Assembly: GCA_028822675.1 (NCBI GenBank)
Contig: JAPKDE010000014.1
Span: 1 to 27,503, forward strand
DNA length: 27,503 bases
DNA from: Dehalococcoidia bacterium
Lineage (GTDB): Bacteria; Chloroflexota; Dehalococcoidia; UBA3495
Direction: 5' to 3'
Part shown: one piece after another, positions 7,644 through 15,184 of the stretch
Numbering within the stretch: position 1 is the stretch's first letter
How the letters are laid out: every line of letters starts with the position of its first letter
The notes under the pieces: generated by a model
Seen by the model: only the letters and a program-made list of their open reading frames with translations
What the model was told of the DNA's origin: nothing
Databases searched by the model: none
Program-made: the position numbers and the translations under genes

Positions 7644-7895
7644 CTAATGATAGTCGGTAATCTCTACTTCATGAGCGCCACCATCGGTCCAACGAAAACA
7701 GATACGCCTTTGATCATTGATTCGAATACTGGTCTGGCCTGCCCTCGTGCCAGCAAGCAATTCCAATAATGAGTCAGCCGCATCAATCATTACCAGTTTG
7801 CGAAGAGCAGGCCGCAGTAAGTCCGGCGGGAGTCTCCTGGATCCTTCCCTTCGGAAACCACGCTCGGTTTCTTTATTCCGAAACGACCTAATCAT
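7644..7895 (-). CDS. higB: HigB family toxin (RelE superfamily mRNA interferase)
   Basis: The protein has 83 residues. The pattern is that of short HigB 'killer' proteins. It starts MIRSFRNKETE and has a basic helical middle. Two strands follow: TSIRINDQRRICFRW, carrying the Arg residues that act on ribosome-bound mRNA, and the C-terminal HEVEITDYH. The toxin-first order is characteristic of higBA. The start at 7895 is fixed because an upstream in-frame ATG (7904) meets a stop at once. All expected motifs are present, so the toxin is likely functional. Confidence 0.9.
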   Translation of the reverse strand: MIRSFRNKETERGFRREGSRRLPPDLLRPALRKLVMIDAADSLLELLAGTRAGQTSIRINDQRRICFRWTDGGAHEVEITDYH

Positions 7896-7924
7896 TCATT
7901 TCATGAAGTAACGCAGTCCGCTAC

Positions 7925-7944
7925 TAGCGTCAAACGCTATTATA
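7925..7944 (-). promoter_or_regulatory. higBA promoter -10 with overlapping operator
   Basis: On the minus strand TATAAT (7944 to 7939) lies about 45 bases before higB. A perfect dyad TAGCGT-CAA-ACGCTA (7925-7939) abuts it and shares one base. This is the expected place for HigA to bind and shut off its own operon. No good -35 is visible. Confidence 0.6.
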
Positions 7945-7994
7945 CAGTCTAATTAATTTCGAAAAGTTTTTGCACACTTGCCACCATCTTCCGT

Positions 7995-8014
7995 TCGGGT
8001 TAGAGTAAACCCGA
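7995..8014. repeat. Inverted repeat in the higB-oxidase intergenic region
   Basis: TCGGGTT and AACCCGA form a perfect 7-base dyad around AGAGTA, about 110 bases before the FMN oxidase gene. There is no T-run, so an operator is as likely as a weak transcript end. The rest of the 231-base gap (7896-8126) shows no gene. Confidence 0.45.
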
Positions 8015-8126
8015 TTTCAACCTCACTTTTTTATCACTGTTTGTAATATCAATACGGTTGATTGTGAGCTTCACGACTCGAAAATCCGGGTCACAAATTC
8101 TGCGACTACAACTTTAGGAGGACCCG

Positions 8127-9224
8127 ATGGCCAACGATCCCATCAATCTTTACGACTACGAAGCCAGGGCCAAGCTCGCTTTGCCTCACGACAACTGGGA
8201 CTTTATCGACGCCGGCGCCATGGACGAAATCACCACCAAGCGAAACCGCAGCGCGTTCGACGCACTGTCGATTCGCCCCCGGTTCATGCGCAGTGTGGAA
8301 GAACGCAAGATTTCGACCACCATGCTGGGCACCGACATCAGCATGCCAGTTTTCGTCTGCCCCGCCGGCAGCCACGGCATCGCTCATCCCGATGCCGAAG
8401 TCGCCACCGCCAGAGCTGCCGGACGCTCAAACACCCTGATGATGCTGAGCACGTCTTCCAACTGCAGTCTAGAAGAGGTTGCCGAAGCCGCCACCGGACC
8501 TCTCTGGTTCCAGCTTTACCACCGAGGCAAGGCGTTGACCGAGATGCTGGTACACCGTGCAGAAGAGGCCGGGTTCAAGGCAATTGTGCTAACGATCGAC
8601 ACTCCGGTTCCTAGCCCTAAGGAACGGGACCTGCGCAACAAATTTGAGCGCACACTTGAGCTGGGTAACTTCCGTGACCTGGGTCTGTCTCGCAGCGAGA
8701 TTAGCGGCACCGACGATACCCCCGGCTGGGACGTTTCCCGCGCCGACCCCATTACCTGGAAGGACCTGGAATGGCTTCGCGGCCTGACCTCCCTGCCCCT
8801 GGTTTTGAAGGGAATACGCGTCGGCGAGGACGCCAAGATGGCCGCTGATCTGGGCTGTGAAGGAGTCCTGGTTTCCACTCATGGTGGCCGCCAACTGGAC
8901 CAGACATTAAGTTCGATCGAGACTATCCCTGAGGTAGTCGCAGCGGTTAATGGTCACTGTGAAGTCTACCTGGACTCCGGTGTCCGCCGTGGCAGCGATG
9001 TGCTGAAAGCCCTCGCCATGGGTGTCAAAGCTGTCGGTATCGGCCGACCTCTCTATTGGGGTCTGGCGACCGAAGGCGAAGACGGCGTTCACAACGTCCT
9101 GGAACTGCTCCGGGAAGAGGTTGGACGAGTCATGGATTTCTGCGGCCAGAGTGACGTAGAAGACCTTGAGGAAGCCCTCATCAATGTCCCCAACAACTGG
9201 GGTCCTGGCTACACCGCACCGTAA
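8127..9224 (+). CDS. FMN-dependent 2-hydroxyacid oxidase/dehydrogenase (glycolate/lactate oxidase family)
   Basis: The protein has 365 residues, full family length, forming a TIM barrel that oxidises an L-2-hydroxyacid to a 2-oxoacid. The catalytic base is His252 in STHGGRQLD. Lys228 (LVLKGI), Arg255 and Tyr131 (FQLY) match spinach glycolate oxidase Lys230, Arg257 and Tyr129. FMN phosphate contacts LDSGVRRGSDV and IGRP are intact. Two substrate residues differ: Phe26 replaces Tyr24 and Lys165 replaces Arg164. Chemistry should be retained but specificity is probably altered. AGGAGG six bases before the ATG makes the start certain. It is a single-gene unit ending at its own terminator. Glycolate oxidases can carry glycolate through glyoxylate to oxalate, which would feed the oxidoreductase nearby; that link is inference. 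Confidence 0.92.
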   Translation: MANDPINLYDYEARAKLALPHDNWDFIDAGAMDEITTKRNRSAFDALSIRPRFMRSVEERKISTTMLGTDISMPVFVCPAGSHGIAHPDAEVATARAAGRSNTLMMLSTSSNCSLEEVAEAATGPLWFQLYHRGKALTEMLVHRAEEAGFKAIVLTIDTPVPSPKERDLRNKFERTLELGNFRDLGLSRSEISGTDDTPGWDVSRADPITWKDLEWLRGLTSLPLVLKGIRVGEDAKMAADLGCEGVLVSTHGGRQLDQTLSSIETIPEVVAAVNGHCEVYLDSGVRRGSDVLKALAMGVKAVGIGRPLYWGLATEGEDGVHNVLELLREEVGRVMDFCGQSDVEDLEEALINVPNNWGPGYTAP

Positions 9225-9247
9225 CATCCGGTTAAACGAACCAAACA

Positions 9248-9282
9248 AAAAGGGCGACCCGATTAAATCGGGTCGCCCTTTT
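9248..9282 (+). terminator. Intrinsic terminator after the hydroxyacid oxidase
   Basis: A 16-base perfect stem (AAAAGGGCGACCCGAT at 9248-9263 and its complement at 9267-9282) has a TAA loop. A and T tracts at both ends make it bidirectional. It separates convergent genes. Confidence 0.93.
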
Positions 9283-9311
9283 CTGTTTGCCAGTTGCCGG
9301 TGGTTAAATTC

Positions 9312-10115
9312 CTAGTCGGCTGCCGCTCCGGCGGTGCTTCCAGAACGGACTCCATTCAACAACTCAGATAATAGGTTGTTGAATATGGTTGCCTGTTCAA
9401 AGTGGGCTGAGTGGGCTGCGCCGGGTACTACTTCCATCCTTGATCCGGGGATCACCTTCTGGACCTCGGCGATGACGCTGGGCGGGAAGATGGCGTCCTC
9501 TTGGCCAACGATCAACATCGTGGGGATGGTCCAGCCAGCGAACTGAGCAATGTTGGGGCCATCTTTCAGTCGGAACCCAGAGATGACTCCGTCCTCGCCC
9601 CGAGACGGGTTCAAGCCGTTGATCTGCTGATAGAGGAAGGTCAGGGCTGGTTCCTCGTTGATAAAACTGGCCGACAGCGATCGTCCAGGGCCGTCTGGCG
9701 GCGGGACAGCTTTACCAAGTTCTGCCAGAGTTCCCTCAGTGGCCACGCCACCGGTGGTATCACCCAAAACCAGACCTAGGGTGCGCTCCGGGTGGGCCAA
9801 TGCGAATCCCAAGCAGGCAAACCCGCCCATGGACTGGGCCACCAAGAATGCTTTATCAATTTTGAGGTGGTCTATAAGAGCGGTCAGATCGGCGATGAAA
9901 TTCTCCCGCAGCGGAGTGCCGTGCTCGGCAATGGAGTCTCCCCAACCGCGGTGGTCAAAGGTTATGCAGCGGTATTCGCCGGAGAACTCCGCCACCTGCT
10001 GCCACCAGCTGAGGTGGTTGCCGCCGCGTCCGTGGGCGAAGATTATTGCTGGAGCAGATTCATCGCCGTGGGACTCGTAATAAAGGTCAATTCCATTTAT
10101 AGATGCTTTGGGCAC
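9312..10115 (-). CDS. Alpha/beta hydrolase
   Basis: The protein has 267 residues from GTG at 10115. The start is supported by GGAGG six bases upstream; a longer frame to 10385 exists but its extra part looks non-coding. The triad is Ser95 in AQSMGGF, Asp207 in VGQEDAIFP and His235 in GAAHSAHFE. The oxyanion segment is HGRGGNHLSW (28-37). The cap is small, as in 3-oxoadipate enol-lactonase and related C-C or ester hydrolases; the substrate cannot be told. The last dozen residues are Ala/Gly-rich. It converges on the oxidase terminator. The leader contains a perfect tandem 12-base repeat. Confidence 0.87.
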   Translation of the reverse strand: MPKASINGIDLYYESHGDESAPAIIFAHGRGGNHLSWWQQVAEFSGEYRCITFDHRGWGDSIAEHGTPLRENFIADLTALIDHLKIDKAFLVAQSMGGFACLGFALAHPERTLGLVLGDTTGGVATEGTLAELGKAVPPPDGPGRSLSASFINEEPALTFLYQQINGLNPSRGEDGVISGFRLKDGPNIAQFAGWTIPTMLIVGQEDAIFPPSVIAEVQKVIPGSRMEVVPGAAHSAHFEQATIFNNLLSELLNGVRSGSTAGAAAD

Positions 10116-10129
10116 GGTTGGCCTCCGAT

Positions 10130-10153
10130 TGTGTCTTTTGTTGTGTCTTTTGT
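10130..10153. repeat. Perfect tandem 12-base duplication in the hydrolase leader
   Basis: TGTGTCTTTTGT occurs twice back to back (10130-10141, 10142-10153), 15 bases upstream of the hydrolase GTG start. On the mRNA it reads as an A-rich unstructured stretch just before the ribosome site, so copy number could affect translation. Confidence 0.85.
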
Positions 10154-10258
10154 GTTTGTGGTTCCAGAAATGCTGGGGCTGTTGGCGGCAAGTATACCTA
10201 AATTGGGGTCGTTTGGCCCGCCCAGCCGAGCCGATTGGCCCTGCATCCGCTTGCGCTG

Positions 10259-10291
10259 CTGGCAAAGAATTATAATGACTTGTAGTGCCAG
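10259..10291. promoter_or_regulatory. Possible bidirectional promoter between the hydrolase and the small gene
   Basis: ATTATAAT (10269-10276) offers a TATAAT on both strands. It is bracketed by an inverted repeat CTGGCA (10259-10264) and TGCCAG (10286-10291). It lies midway in the 260-base gap between divergent genes. No good -35 is present on either strand, so this is tentative. Nothing else gene-like is visible in the gap. Confidence 0.3.
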
Positions 10292-10375
10292 GTAGGCGGG
10301 CCAGGCTTTCTGGATGAATTCTTGCCATGAAAGCGTTTGGCTCTAGGCCGACCAAGAAGCAAAGGAGGCGGCGGT

Positions 10376-10597
10376 ATGACGACAACCACGTTACCCGAGC
10401 GACTTATTGACGCAGAACCTGAGGCAATTCAAGTTCTGAAGCATCTATTCAAAGAGCTAGAAGAGATAGTTAGGACGACTGAAGCAGGACCGGAACTGAT
10501 CCACTGGTACCACTTTGTCCCCTGCGCCGGTGTTAGGTATTACGCCTATGACACCTATCCGTCACCAGTGGAACCGCTGGTCCAGCGAAAGAAGTAG
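10376..10597 (+). CDS. Small protein of unknown function (73 residues)
   Basis: I do not recognise a family. The ATG at 10376 is preceded by AAAGGAGG, an excellent ribosome site with seven-base spacing, which is the main reason to call it. The protein begins MTTTTLPERLID. It has an amphipathic acidic helix at about 13-33 (EAIQVLKHLFKELEEIVR). It then has an aromatic segment with one Cys (HWYHFVPCAGVRYYAYDTYP, 43-62) and ends in QRKK. It has no signal peptide or membrane segment. It lies between a divergent hydrolase and a convergent TenA gene. Composition looks like a folded small protein rather than a chance frame. Confidence 0.6.
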   Translation: MTTTTLPERLIDAEPEAIQVLKHLFKELEEIVRTTEAGPELIHWYHFVPCAGVRYYAYDTYPSPVEPLVQRKK

Positions 10598-10642
10598 GTC
10601 TTCCCCATCGGGAGAGTTAGCGCAACGTTGCAGGAATGGTTG

Positions 10643-11296
10643 CTAGACCGGCCATTCCTGGCGGTTGTAGGCGGCTTCCCAGAACATGAACTCGTAGCGG
10701 CTGCTGGTCATAAATGCCCGTCGCATGGCTTCCAATTCTGCCGGACTTGCGTCGGCGGCCATCTGGTCAACAAAGCCGCGCCAAGCTTCAACGCTGCCCT
10801 CAAGAAACCCTTCCACGTAGAATCGGGTCCACTCTCCGTACAACGGATGCTCCGACTGCCCCACTTCGTCTTTCAGAAGGTGGTAGGTCCACGGGCAGGG
10901 CAGCAGGGCGGCGGCAGTCGGTCCAAGGCCGTTCAGCGACGCCGTTTGCAGCATGTGGTCCACGTAGGCGGTGTTGGTTGGCGAGCGCACTGCGTTCTGG
11001 GCGTCGGCCAAGGTCAGCCCAGCGTCAGCCAGCAGCTTGTGGTGCAGGGGCCGCTCCACCGGAGTCATAACTCTGCGGGCCAAGTCCTGCAGAGTCTGGG
11101 CATCGGGAGCTTTGGCCAATGCCATCGCCACCGTCCGGCCAAACCCCTCCAGGTATAGGTAGTCCTGGGCCAGATAATACCGGAAGGTCTCCAACGGCAG
11201 GGTACCGTCTTTGATCTCTTTCAAAAATGGGTGATCGAAGATCTTCCGCCAGATCGGCTCGGCTTCTATTCTCAGTTCTTCACTGAAACTGGGCAT
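10643..11296 (-). CDS. tenA: TenA family aminopyrimidine aminohydrolase (thiaminase II)
   Basis: The protein has 217 residues, the usual all-helical TenA length. Catalytic positions match Bacillus subtilis TenA nearly number for number: Asp45 (AQDYLYLE), Cys134 (LLPCPWTY) and Glu207 (FWEAAY). Tyr48, Phe52 and the family's YxEGF element (YVEGFLEG, 160-167) are also present. With the Cys it belongs to the TenA_C class, which salvages the pyrimidine of degraded thiamine (aminomethyl-HMP to HMP). AGGAAG precedes the ATG. No other thiamine gene is adjacent, so it appears to act alone. Its role may be to support the thiamine-dependent oxidoreductase and other TPP enzymes; that link is only suggestive. 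Confidence 0.9.
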   Translation of the reverse strand: MPSFSEELRIEAEPIWRKIFDHPFLKEIKDGTLPLETFRYYLAQDYLYLEGFGRTVAMALAKAPDAQTLQDLARRVMTPVERPLHHKLLADAGLTLADAQNAVRSPTNTAYVDHMLQTASLNGLGPTAAALLPCPWTYHLLKDEVGQSEHPLYGEWTRFYVEGFLEGSVEAWRGFVDQMAADASPAELEAMRRAFMTSSRYEFMFWEAAYNRQEWPV

Positions 11297-11346
11297 TTGT
11301 ACTTCCTATTAACGTAATCTCTATCGCAGTTAAGCAACTGCCTCTT

Positions 11347-11363
11347 CTCCCTCCACGGGGGAG
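11347..11363. repeat. Small GC-rich hairpin between acyl-CoA synthetase and tenA
   Basis: CTCCC (11347-11351) and GGGAG (11359-11363) form a short stem in the 108-base gap. There is no T-run on either side, so it is more likely a fragment of a dispersed intergenic repeat than a terminator. Confidence 0.3.
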
Positions 11364-11404
11364 CGTTTGGATGTGGGCTTTTTCTGACCTAGATATACCT
11401 CTAC

Positions 11405-13060
11405 TTAAGAGCCGCCGTTGGCCTTATCAAGTTCCTGCTGCCTGAGCTCCACCCGTCGTATCTTGCCGCTGACGGTCTTGGGTAGCTCGGTGACAAATTC
11501 CACTACCCTTGGGTACTTGTAAGGCGCAGTGGCGGTTTTGACGTGGTCTTGCAGGCTGACCACCAACTCATCTGAGGCGACATAATCGGGAGCCAGAATC
11601 ACAAACGCTTTGACGACATCACCGCGCACCGGGTCAGGGCTGGCAACAACAGCCGACTCCGCCACGGCTGGGTGTTCGATCAATGCACTCTCGACCTCGA
11701 ATGGGCCGATGCGGTAGCCAGCGGAGATGATTACATCGTCGGCCCGACCTACAAACCAGAAATAGCCGTCTTCGTCTTTGTAGGCCTTGTCCCCGGTCAG
11801 GTACCAATCGCCCAAGAACGACCGGTCCATGGCCTCCTGGTCCTTCCAGTATTCCTGGAATAGGCCAACCGGACGCTCTGGTTTGATTTTGACTGCAATC
11901 TGCCCCTCTTCACCAACGGGGACTTCTTCACCCTGCTCGTCCACCACGCCAATGGTAAAGCCGGGGGTGGGCTTCCCCATGGAGCCGGGGCGGACCTCGT
12001 TACATCGGAAGTTGCCAACCAACAGCACTGTCTCAGTCTGGCCGTAGCCGTCGTAAATCACCAGTCCGGTGCCGTCTTCCCATTGTTTCATCACTTCCGG
12101 GTTGAGCGGTTCTCCGGCGCCGGTGCAGTGACGCAAGTTGTCCATGTTGTACTTACTGAGATCTTCCAAGACCAACATCCGGTAGGCCGTTGGTGGAGCG
12201 CAGAAAGACGTTACCCCGTGCTTCTCGAGCAGACTCAGGGTCAATGGGGCGTCAAAGCGGCCTCTGGCATCGTGCTGCATCACCGCTGCGCCCAAGGTCC
12301 ATTGGCCGAACAACTTGCCATAGGCGGCCTTGGCCCAGCCCGTGTCGGACAGCGTCCACATTAAATCGGTGGCGGTCAGGTCATGCCAGTACTTGGCGGA
12401 GATAATGTGTCCAATGGCGCATGATGCCTGGGTGTGGAGCACCATCTTCGGATAGCCAACAGTGCCCGAGGTGAAGTAGATCAGCAATGGGTCTTCGCTT
12501 CGGGTCGGCTCAACATTCTCTAACACCGACGATGCGGCAGCCATATCTTCGTTATAGGAGATCCAGCCCCGTTTTTCGCCCCGTACAACCACCAGGTGTT
12601 TCAGATCAGGACAGCTACCGGCAACCTCGTCTACTTTGCTGGCGTTCTCTTCGTCAGTAATCGCCATTACGGCCTCAGCGGTGTTGATGCGGTACTCAAT
12701 GTCCTTGGGCGTCAAGAGAGTAGTGCCGGGCATGGGCAACGCGCCTAGCTTCATCAGTCCCAGCATAACCACATACCACTCCGGAATCCGCGGCAACATG
12801 ATGAAAACCCGGTCACCCTTCTTGATGCCCCGGTCCCTGAGGGCGTTGGCGTATTTGTTGGAGAGAATTTTCAGGTCCCAAAAACTGTGGTGCTCAACGC
12901 TATCTCCGCTGGGATTCACCGATATCAGGGCCAGTTTGGTGCGGTCTTCGGCCCATTTATCCACCACATCAAACCCAAAGTTGAAGAATTCAGGCACATC
13001 AAGCCGGTCATTCTTAATGGCAGTTTCGTAATCTGGCATGTTGGTGGCGATGTCTCTCAT
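11405..13060 (-). CDS. AMP-forming acyl-CoA synthetase, medium-chain (MACS) type
   Basis: The protein has 551 residues and activates a carboxylic acid to its CoA thioester through an acyl-adenylate. The ATP-binding loop is TSGTVGYPK (197-205) in the context LIYFTSG...MVLHT typical of medium-chain synthetases. Other family motifs are DTGWAKAAYGKLFGQW, the adenine motif YDGYGQTE, and LTGDKAYKDEDGYFWFVGRADDVI. The catalytic C-terminal lysine is Lys533 in KTVSGKIRR. All motifs are intact. Likely substrates are medium-chain, branched or aromatic acids; an exact one cannot be assigned. AGAGGA lies six bases before the ATG. It is divergent from the SDR gene, with which it could form one catabolic unit. 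Confidence 0.92.
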   Translation of the reverse strand: MRDIATNMPDYETAIKNDRLDVPEFFNFGFDVVDKWAEDRTKLALISVNPSGDSVEHHSFWDLKILSNKYANALRDRGIKKGDRVFIMLPRIPEWYVVMLGLMKLGALPMPGTTLLTPKDIEYRINTAEAVMAITDEENASKVDEVAGSCPDLKHLVVVRGEKRGWISYNEDMAAASSVLENVEPTRSEDPLLIYFTSGTVGYPKMVLHTQASCAIGHIISAKYWHDLTATDLMWTLSDTGWAKAAYGKLFGQWTLGAAVMQHDARGRFDAPLTLSLLEKHGVTSFCAPPTAYRMLVLEDLSKYNMDNLRHCTGAGEPLNPEVMKQWEDGTGLVIYDGYGQTETVLLVGNFRCNEVRPGSMGKPTPGFTIGVVDEQGEEVPVGEEGQIAVKIKPERPVGLFQEYWKDQEAMDRSFLGDWYLTGDKAYKDEDGYFWFVGRADDVIISAGYRIGPFEVESALIEHPAVAESAVVASPDPVRGDVVKAFVILAPDYVASDELVVSLQDHVKTATAPYKYPRVVEFVTELPKTVSGKIRRVELRQQELDKANGGS

Positions 13061-13143
13061 AAGTCCTCTAAGTCCTTCACGGCTTTGATGGATTGTCGGC
13101 CTATTCTACACGGTAGTCCCAGCCTGGGAAAGAATTCACATTG

Positions 13144-13171
13144 TTGCTAAACCGGGGCGCATGGGTATAAT
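13144..13171 (+). promoter_or_regulatory. Probable promoter of the SDR gene
   Basis: TTGCTA (13144-13149) and TATAAT (13166-13171) are 16 bases apart, 35 bases before the ATG at 13207. The ribosome site is GAGGGG. The intergenic gap to the divergent synthetase is only 146 bases. Confidence 0.55.
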
Positions 13172-13206
13172 TCCGATAATGTACTCATGGCAAGAGGGGA
13201 CTCAAA

Positions 13207-13986
13207 ATGGCCGATAGGTTAGCCGACAGCTTAGATGGAAAGACAGCCCTGGTCACCGGCGGAGGGTCTGGCATTGGCCGAGCGACTGCTCTGGCCTATG
13301 CCAACGGCGGCTCACGGGTCGTTGTGGCCGACGTGAACGTTGAGGGTGGAGAGGAGACGGTTCAGCTGATCAAAGAGGCGGGTGGCGAAGCAATCTTGGT
13401 TCACGTCGACGTCTCCAGACCTGAAGACACTCAGGCTATGGTCGCCCAGGCCGTTGAAACATTCGGCAGCTTGGACTGCGCCTTTAACAATGCTGGCATC
13501 GGTGGCGGCAGGGACCGAAATCTCACGGCAGATTACCTTGAAGAGGACTGGGACCGGGTCATGTCCATCAACCTTAAGGGCGTTTGGCTGTGCATGAAGG
13601 CAGAGATTCCCCAAATGTTGAAGCAGGGCAAGGGTGCCATTGTTAACACTGCATCGATTGCCGGTCTTGTTGGTCTATCCGGCACCGTGGCCTACGTTGC
13701 CGCCAAGCACGGCGTTACCGGACTGACCAAGGCGGCGGCCTTGGAATATGCCAAGGCTGGTATCCGAATTAATGCTGTCTGTCCTGGATACATCGAGACC
13801 CCGTTAATCGAAGGTGCCTTTGAACGGATGGAAGGGTATAAAGAAAGATTGGAATCACGGCACCCACTGGGTCGTCTGGGCCAACCAGAGGAAATTGCCG
13901 CGGCAGTTTTATGGTTATCTTCCGATGCCGCATCGTTCGTCACCGGCCACAACATGACTGTGGACGGTGGCTACGTGGCCCAATAA
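13207..13986 (+). CDS. Classical SDR family oxidoreductase, NAD-preferring
   Basis: The protein has 259 residues. Cofactor motif TGGGSGIG is at 17-24. Asp42 at the end of strand beta-2 (VVVADVN) favours NAD over NADP. NNAG is at 94-97. The catalytic set is Asn122, Ser150, Tyr163 and Lys167 (YVAAK). PGYIETPLI and the C-terminal VTGHNMTVDGGY are typical of 3-oxoacyl reductase or cyclic-alcohol dehydrogenase relatives. It is expected to oxidise a secondary alcohol or reduce a ketone; the substrate is unknown. It is divergent from an acyl-CoA synthetase. The stop is two bases before the ATG of a broken membrane-protein gene. Confidence 0.92.
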   Translation: MADRLADSLDGKTALVTGGGSGIGRATALAYANGGSRVVVADVNVEGGEETVQLIKEAGGEAILVHVDVSRPEDTQAMVAQAVETFGSLDCAFNNAGIGGGRDRNLTADYLEEDWDRVMSINLKGVWLCMKAEIPQMLKQGKGAIVNTASIAGLVGLSGTVAYVAAKHGVTGLTKAAALEYAKAGIRINAVCPGYIETPLIEGAFERMEGYKERLESRHPLGRLGQPEEIAAAVLWLSSDAASFVTGHNMTVDGGYVAQ

Positions 13987-13988
13987 TC

Positions 13989-14424
13989 ATGTACCAAGTA
14001 GCAGTCGCGATACACATATTATCTGCGGTGGTCTGGCGCTCCAGAGGCGTTTGGAATGATGCGAGACGCCGCCAAGAAATTCTTGCCCATCGCCTGGGCG
14101 GCAATGATTCTGCTTGGCATCAGTGGCGCCTATTTGGCCACGGATCACTGGGGTATCCGGCCCAATATATTCTTCACGGACGATGGTCGGTTCATGCAGA
14201 TATTACGGGTGAAGACATTTTTGTTCTTGTTCGTAGTCGTGCTGAGTTTGCTGCACGACTTCTGGCTAGGCCCCAAGATCATGGACCGCCTGGAACAGGC
14301 CCGAGCGTCCGGAGAGGTTCTACCCCAGAGCCTGGCCCGAAAGCTGGTCCGCATGACCGCCGGGATAAACCTCTTGTCCGCCGTAACCATCCTGGTCCTA
14401 GCCGTCTATTTGATCCGGCCGTAG
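13989..14424 (+). pseudogene. CopD-like small membrane protein gene, frameshifted by an apparent internal deletion
   Basis: The first ATG (13989) gives MYQVAVAIHILSAVVW, a perfect first membrane helix for CopD-like small membrane proteins. There the family normally continues IGG and a second half-helix ending in a conserved Pro. Instead the frame runs into RSRGVWNDAR and non-membrane sequence ending at 14450. The rest of the protein resumes in the next frame, readable from ATG 14056 to the stop at 14424 (122 residues). That part has RDAAKKFLPIAW and three helices at about 11-26, 52-66 and 101-120. The join lies near 14030-14050. From family layout I estimate about 15-25 codons are missing, with a length not divisible by three. 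Either the gene is dead or there is an assembly error. The 14056 frame alone might still be translated. Confidence 0.6.
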
Positions 14425-14477
14425 GGTTTTCTATTTGGGGGAGTTGCTAGTCTAAACCTAGTTTGAAGCCGGTTAGA

Positions 14478-14501
14478 GCGGGTTGAAAACCCGCGCCTAC
14501 A
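14478..14501 (+). repeat. REP palindrome, left flank of the RAYT element
   Basis: GCGGGTT-GAA-AACCCGC (14478-14494) is a perfect 7-base stem, followed by the tail GCCTACA. It has the same orientation as the copy at the right end and is inverted relative to the copy inside the transposase gene. Confidence 0.88.
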
Positions 14502-14599
14502 CCTGCGCAAACAACTTAGAGTTACTGACAGAAGTTGGGCGCGCAATCTGCTGGTTTGTTTCATCATGTGGAACATCAGAAACGTTTGTTGGTTCCATA

Positions 14600-15175
14600 A
14601 TGACATTTCGCCCCAACTATCCTGAGCTAGGCTCGAAACGACTACAGCGCTTCGACTATTCCCAACCTGGCGCTTATTTCGTGACCATTTGCGCGTTCAA
14701 CCGACGCTGTATTTTCGGTGAAATTACCCACGGAAGGATGATGCTTAATCACAATGGTGCGACCGTGAAGGAGCAATGGTACGGGTTACCTAGTCACTAC
14801 CCTAATATCTCACTCGACACGTTCGTAATCATGCCTAACCACATACACGGAATTATTTGCATTAACGAAGTGGAACGACCATTTGTAGGCGCGGGTTTCC
14901 AACCCGCTGATGCCCCACTTCAAACCAACCCTCAGCACGGCCTCCCAGAAATCATCAGAGGATTTAAGACTTATTCTGCCAGGGGAATAAATAAACTCAG
15001 AGATACCTCCGGCACGCCAGATTGGCAGCGGAACTACTTCGAGCACATAGTTCGTTCTAAGACGGACCTGGATGTTGTCAGGAGATACATTGAAGAGAAC
15101 CCATTGAAATGGAACGAAGACTACGAGAACCCAAGGTTTCGTCCGAGTGTAGATTCCAGTTCGAAAATGATTTGA
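14600..15175 (+). CDS. REP-associated tyrosine transposase (RAYT, Y1_Tnp/IS200-like)
   Basis: The protein has 191 residues. The HUH motif is His81-Ile-His83 (MPNHIHGII). The likely catalytic tyrosine is Tyr146 in WQRNYFEHIVRS. The C-terminal RRYIEENPLKW (161-171) is a RAYT signature. The N-terminal RRLQRFDYSQPGAYFVTICAFNR-like region is the usual start of the fold. These single-strand nucleases are thought to spread REP palindromes. I chose ATG 14600 because the family begins near here; upstream codons back to the left REP look non-coding and no ribosome site is evident. Residues 95-103 (FVGAGFQPA) are encoded by a REP palindrome inserted in frame between the HUH motif and the tyrosine helix. 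Confidence 0.9.
   Translation: MTFRPNYPELGSKRLQRFDYSQPGAYFVTICAFNRRCIFGEITHGRMMLNHNGATVKEQWYGLPSHYPNISLDTFVIMPNHIHGIICINEVERPFVGAGFQPADAPLQTNPQHGLPEIIRGFKTYSARGINKLRDTSGTPDWQRNYFEHIVRSKTDLDVVRRYIEENPLKWNEDYENPRFRPSVDSSSKMI
14884..14907 (-). repeat. REP palindrome inside the RAYT coding sequence
   Basis: TGTAGGC-GCGGGTT-TCC-AACCCGC is the reverse complement of the flanking REP type, 7-base stem included, and lies wholly within the transposase frame without disrupting it. Confidence 0.88.
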
Positions 15176-15184
15176 AGTCGAGCA

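Noticed and set aside
10116..10385. N-terminal extension of the alpha/beta hydrolase to 357 residues
   Set aside because: The extra 90 residues cover a tandem DNA repeat and promoter-like sequence. A GGAGG-preceded GTG at 10115 gives a normal family start.
13911..14450. A 179-codon plus-strand frame overlapping the SDR end
   Set aside because: Only its MYQVAVAIHILSAVVW part is meaningful; it is the start of the frameshifted membrane-protein gene. The rest is out-of-frame sequence.
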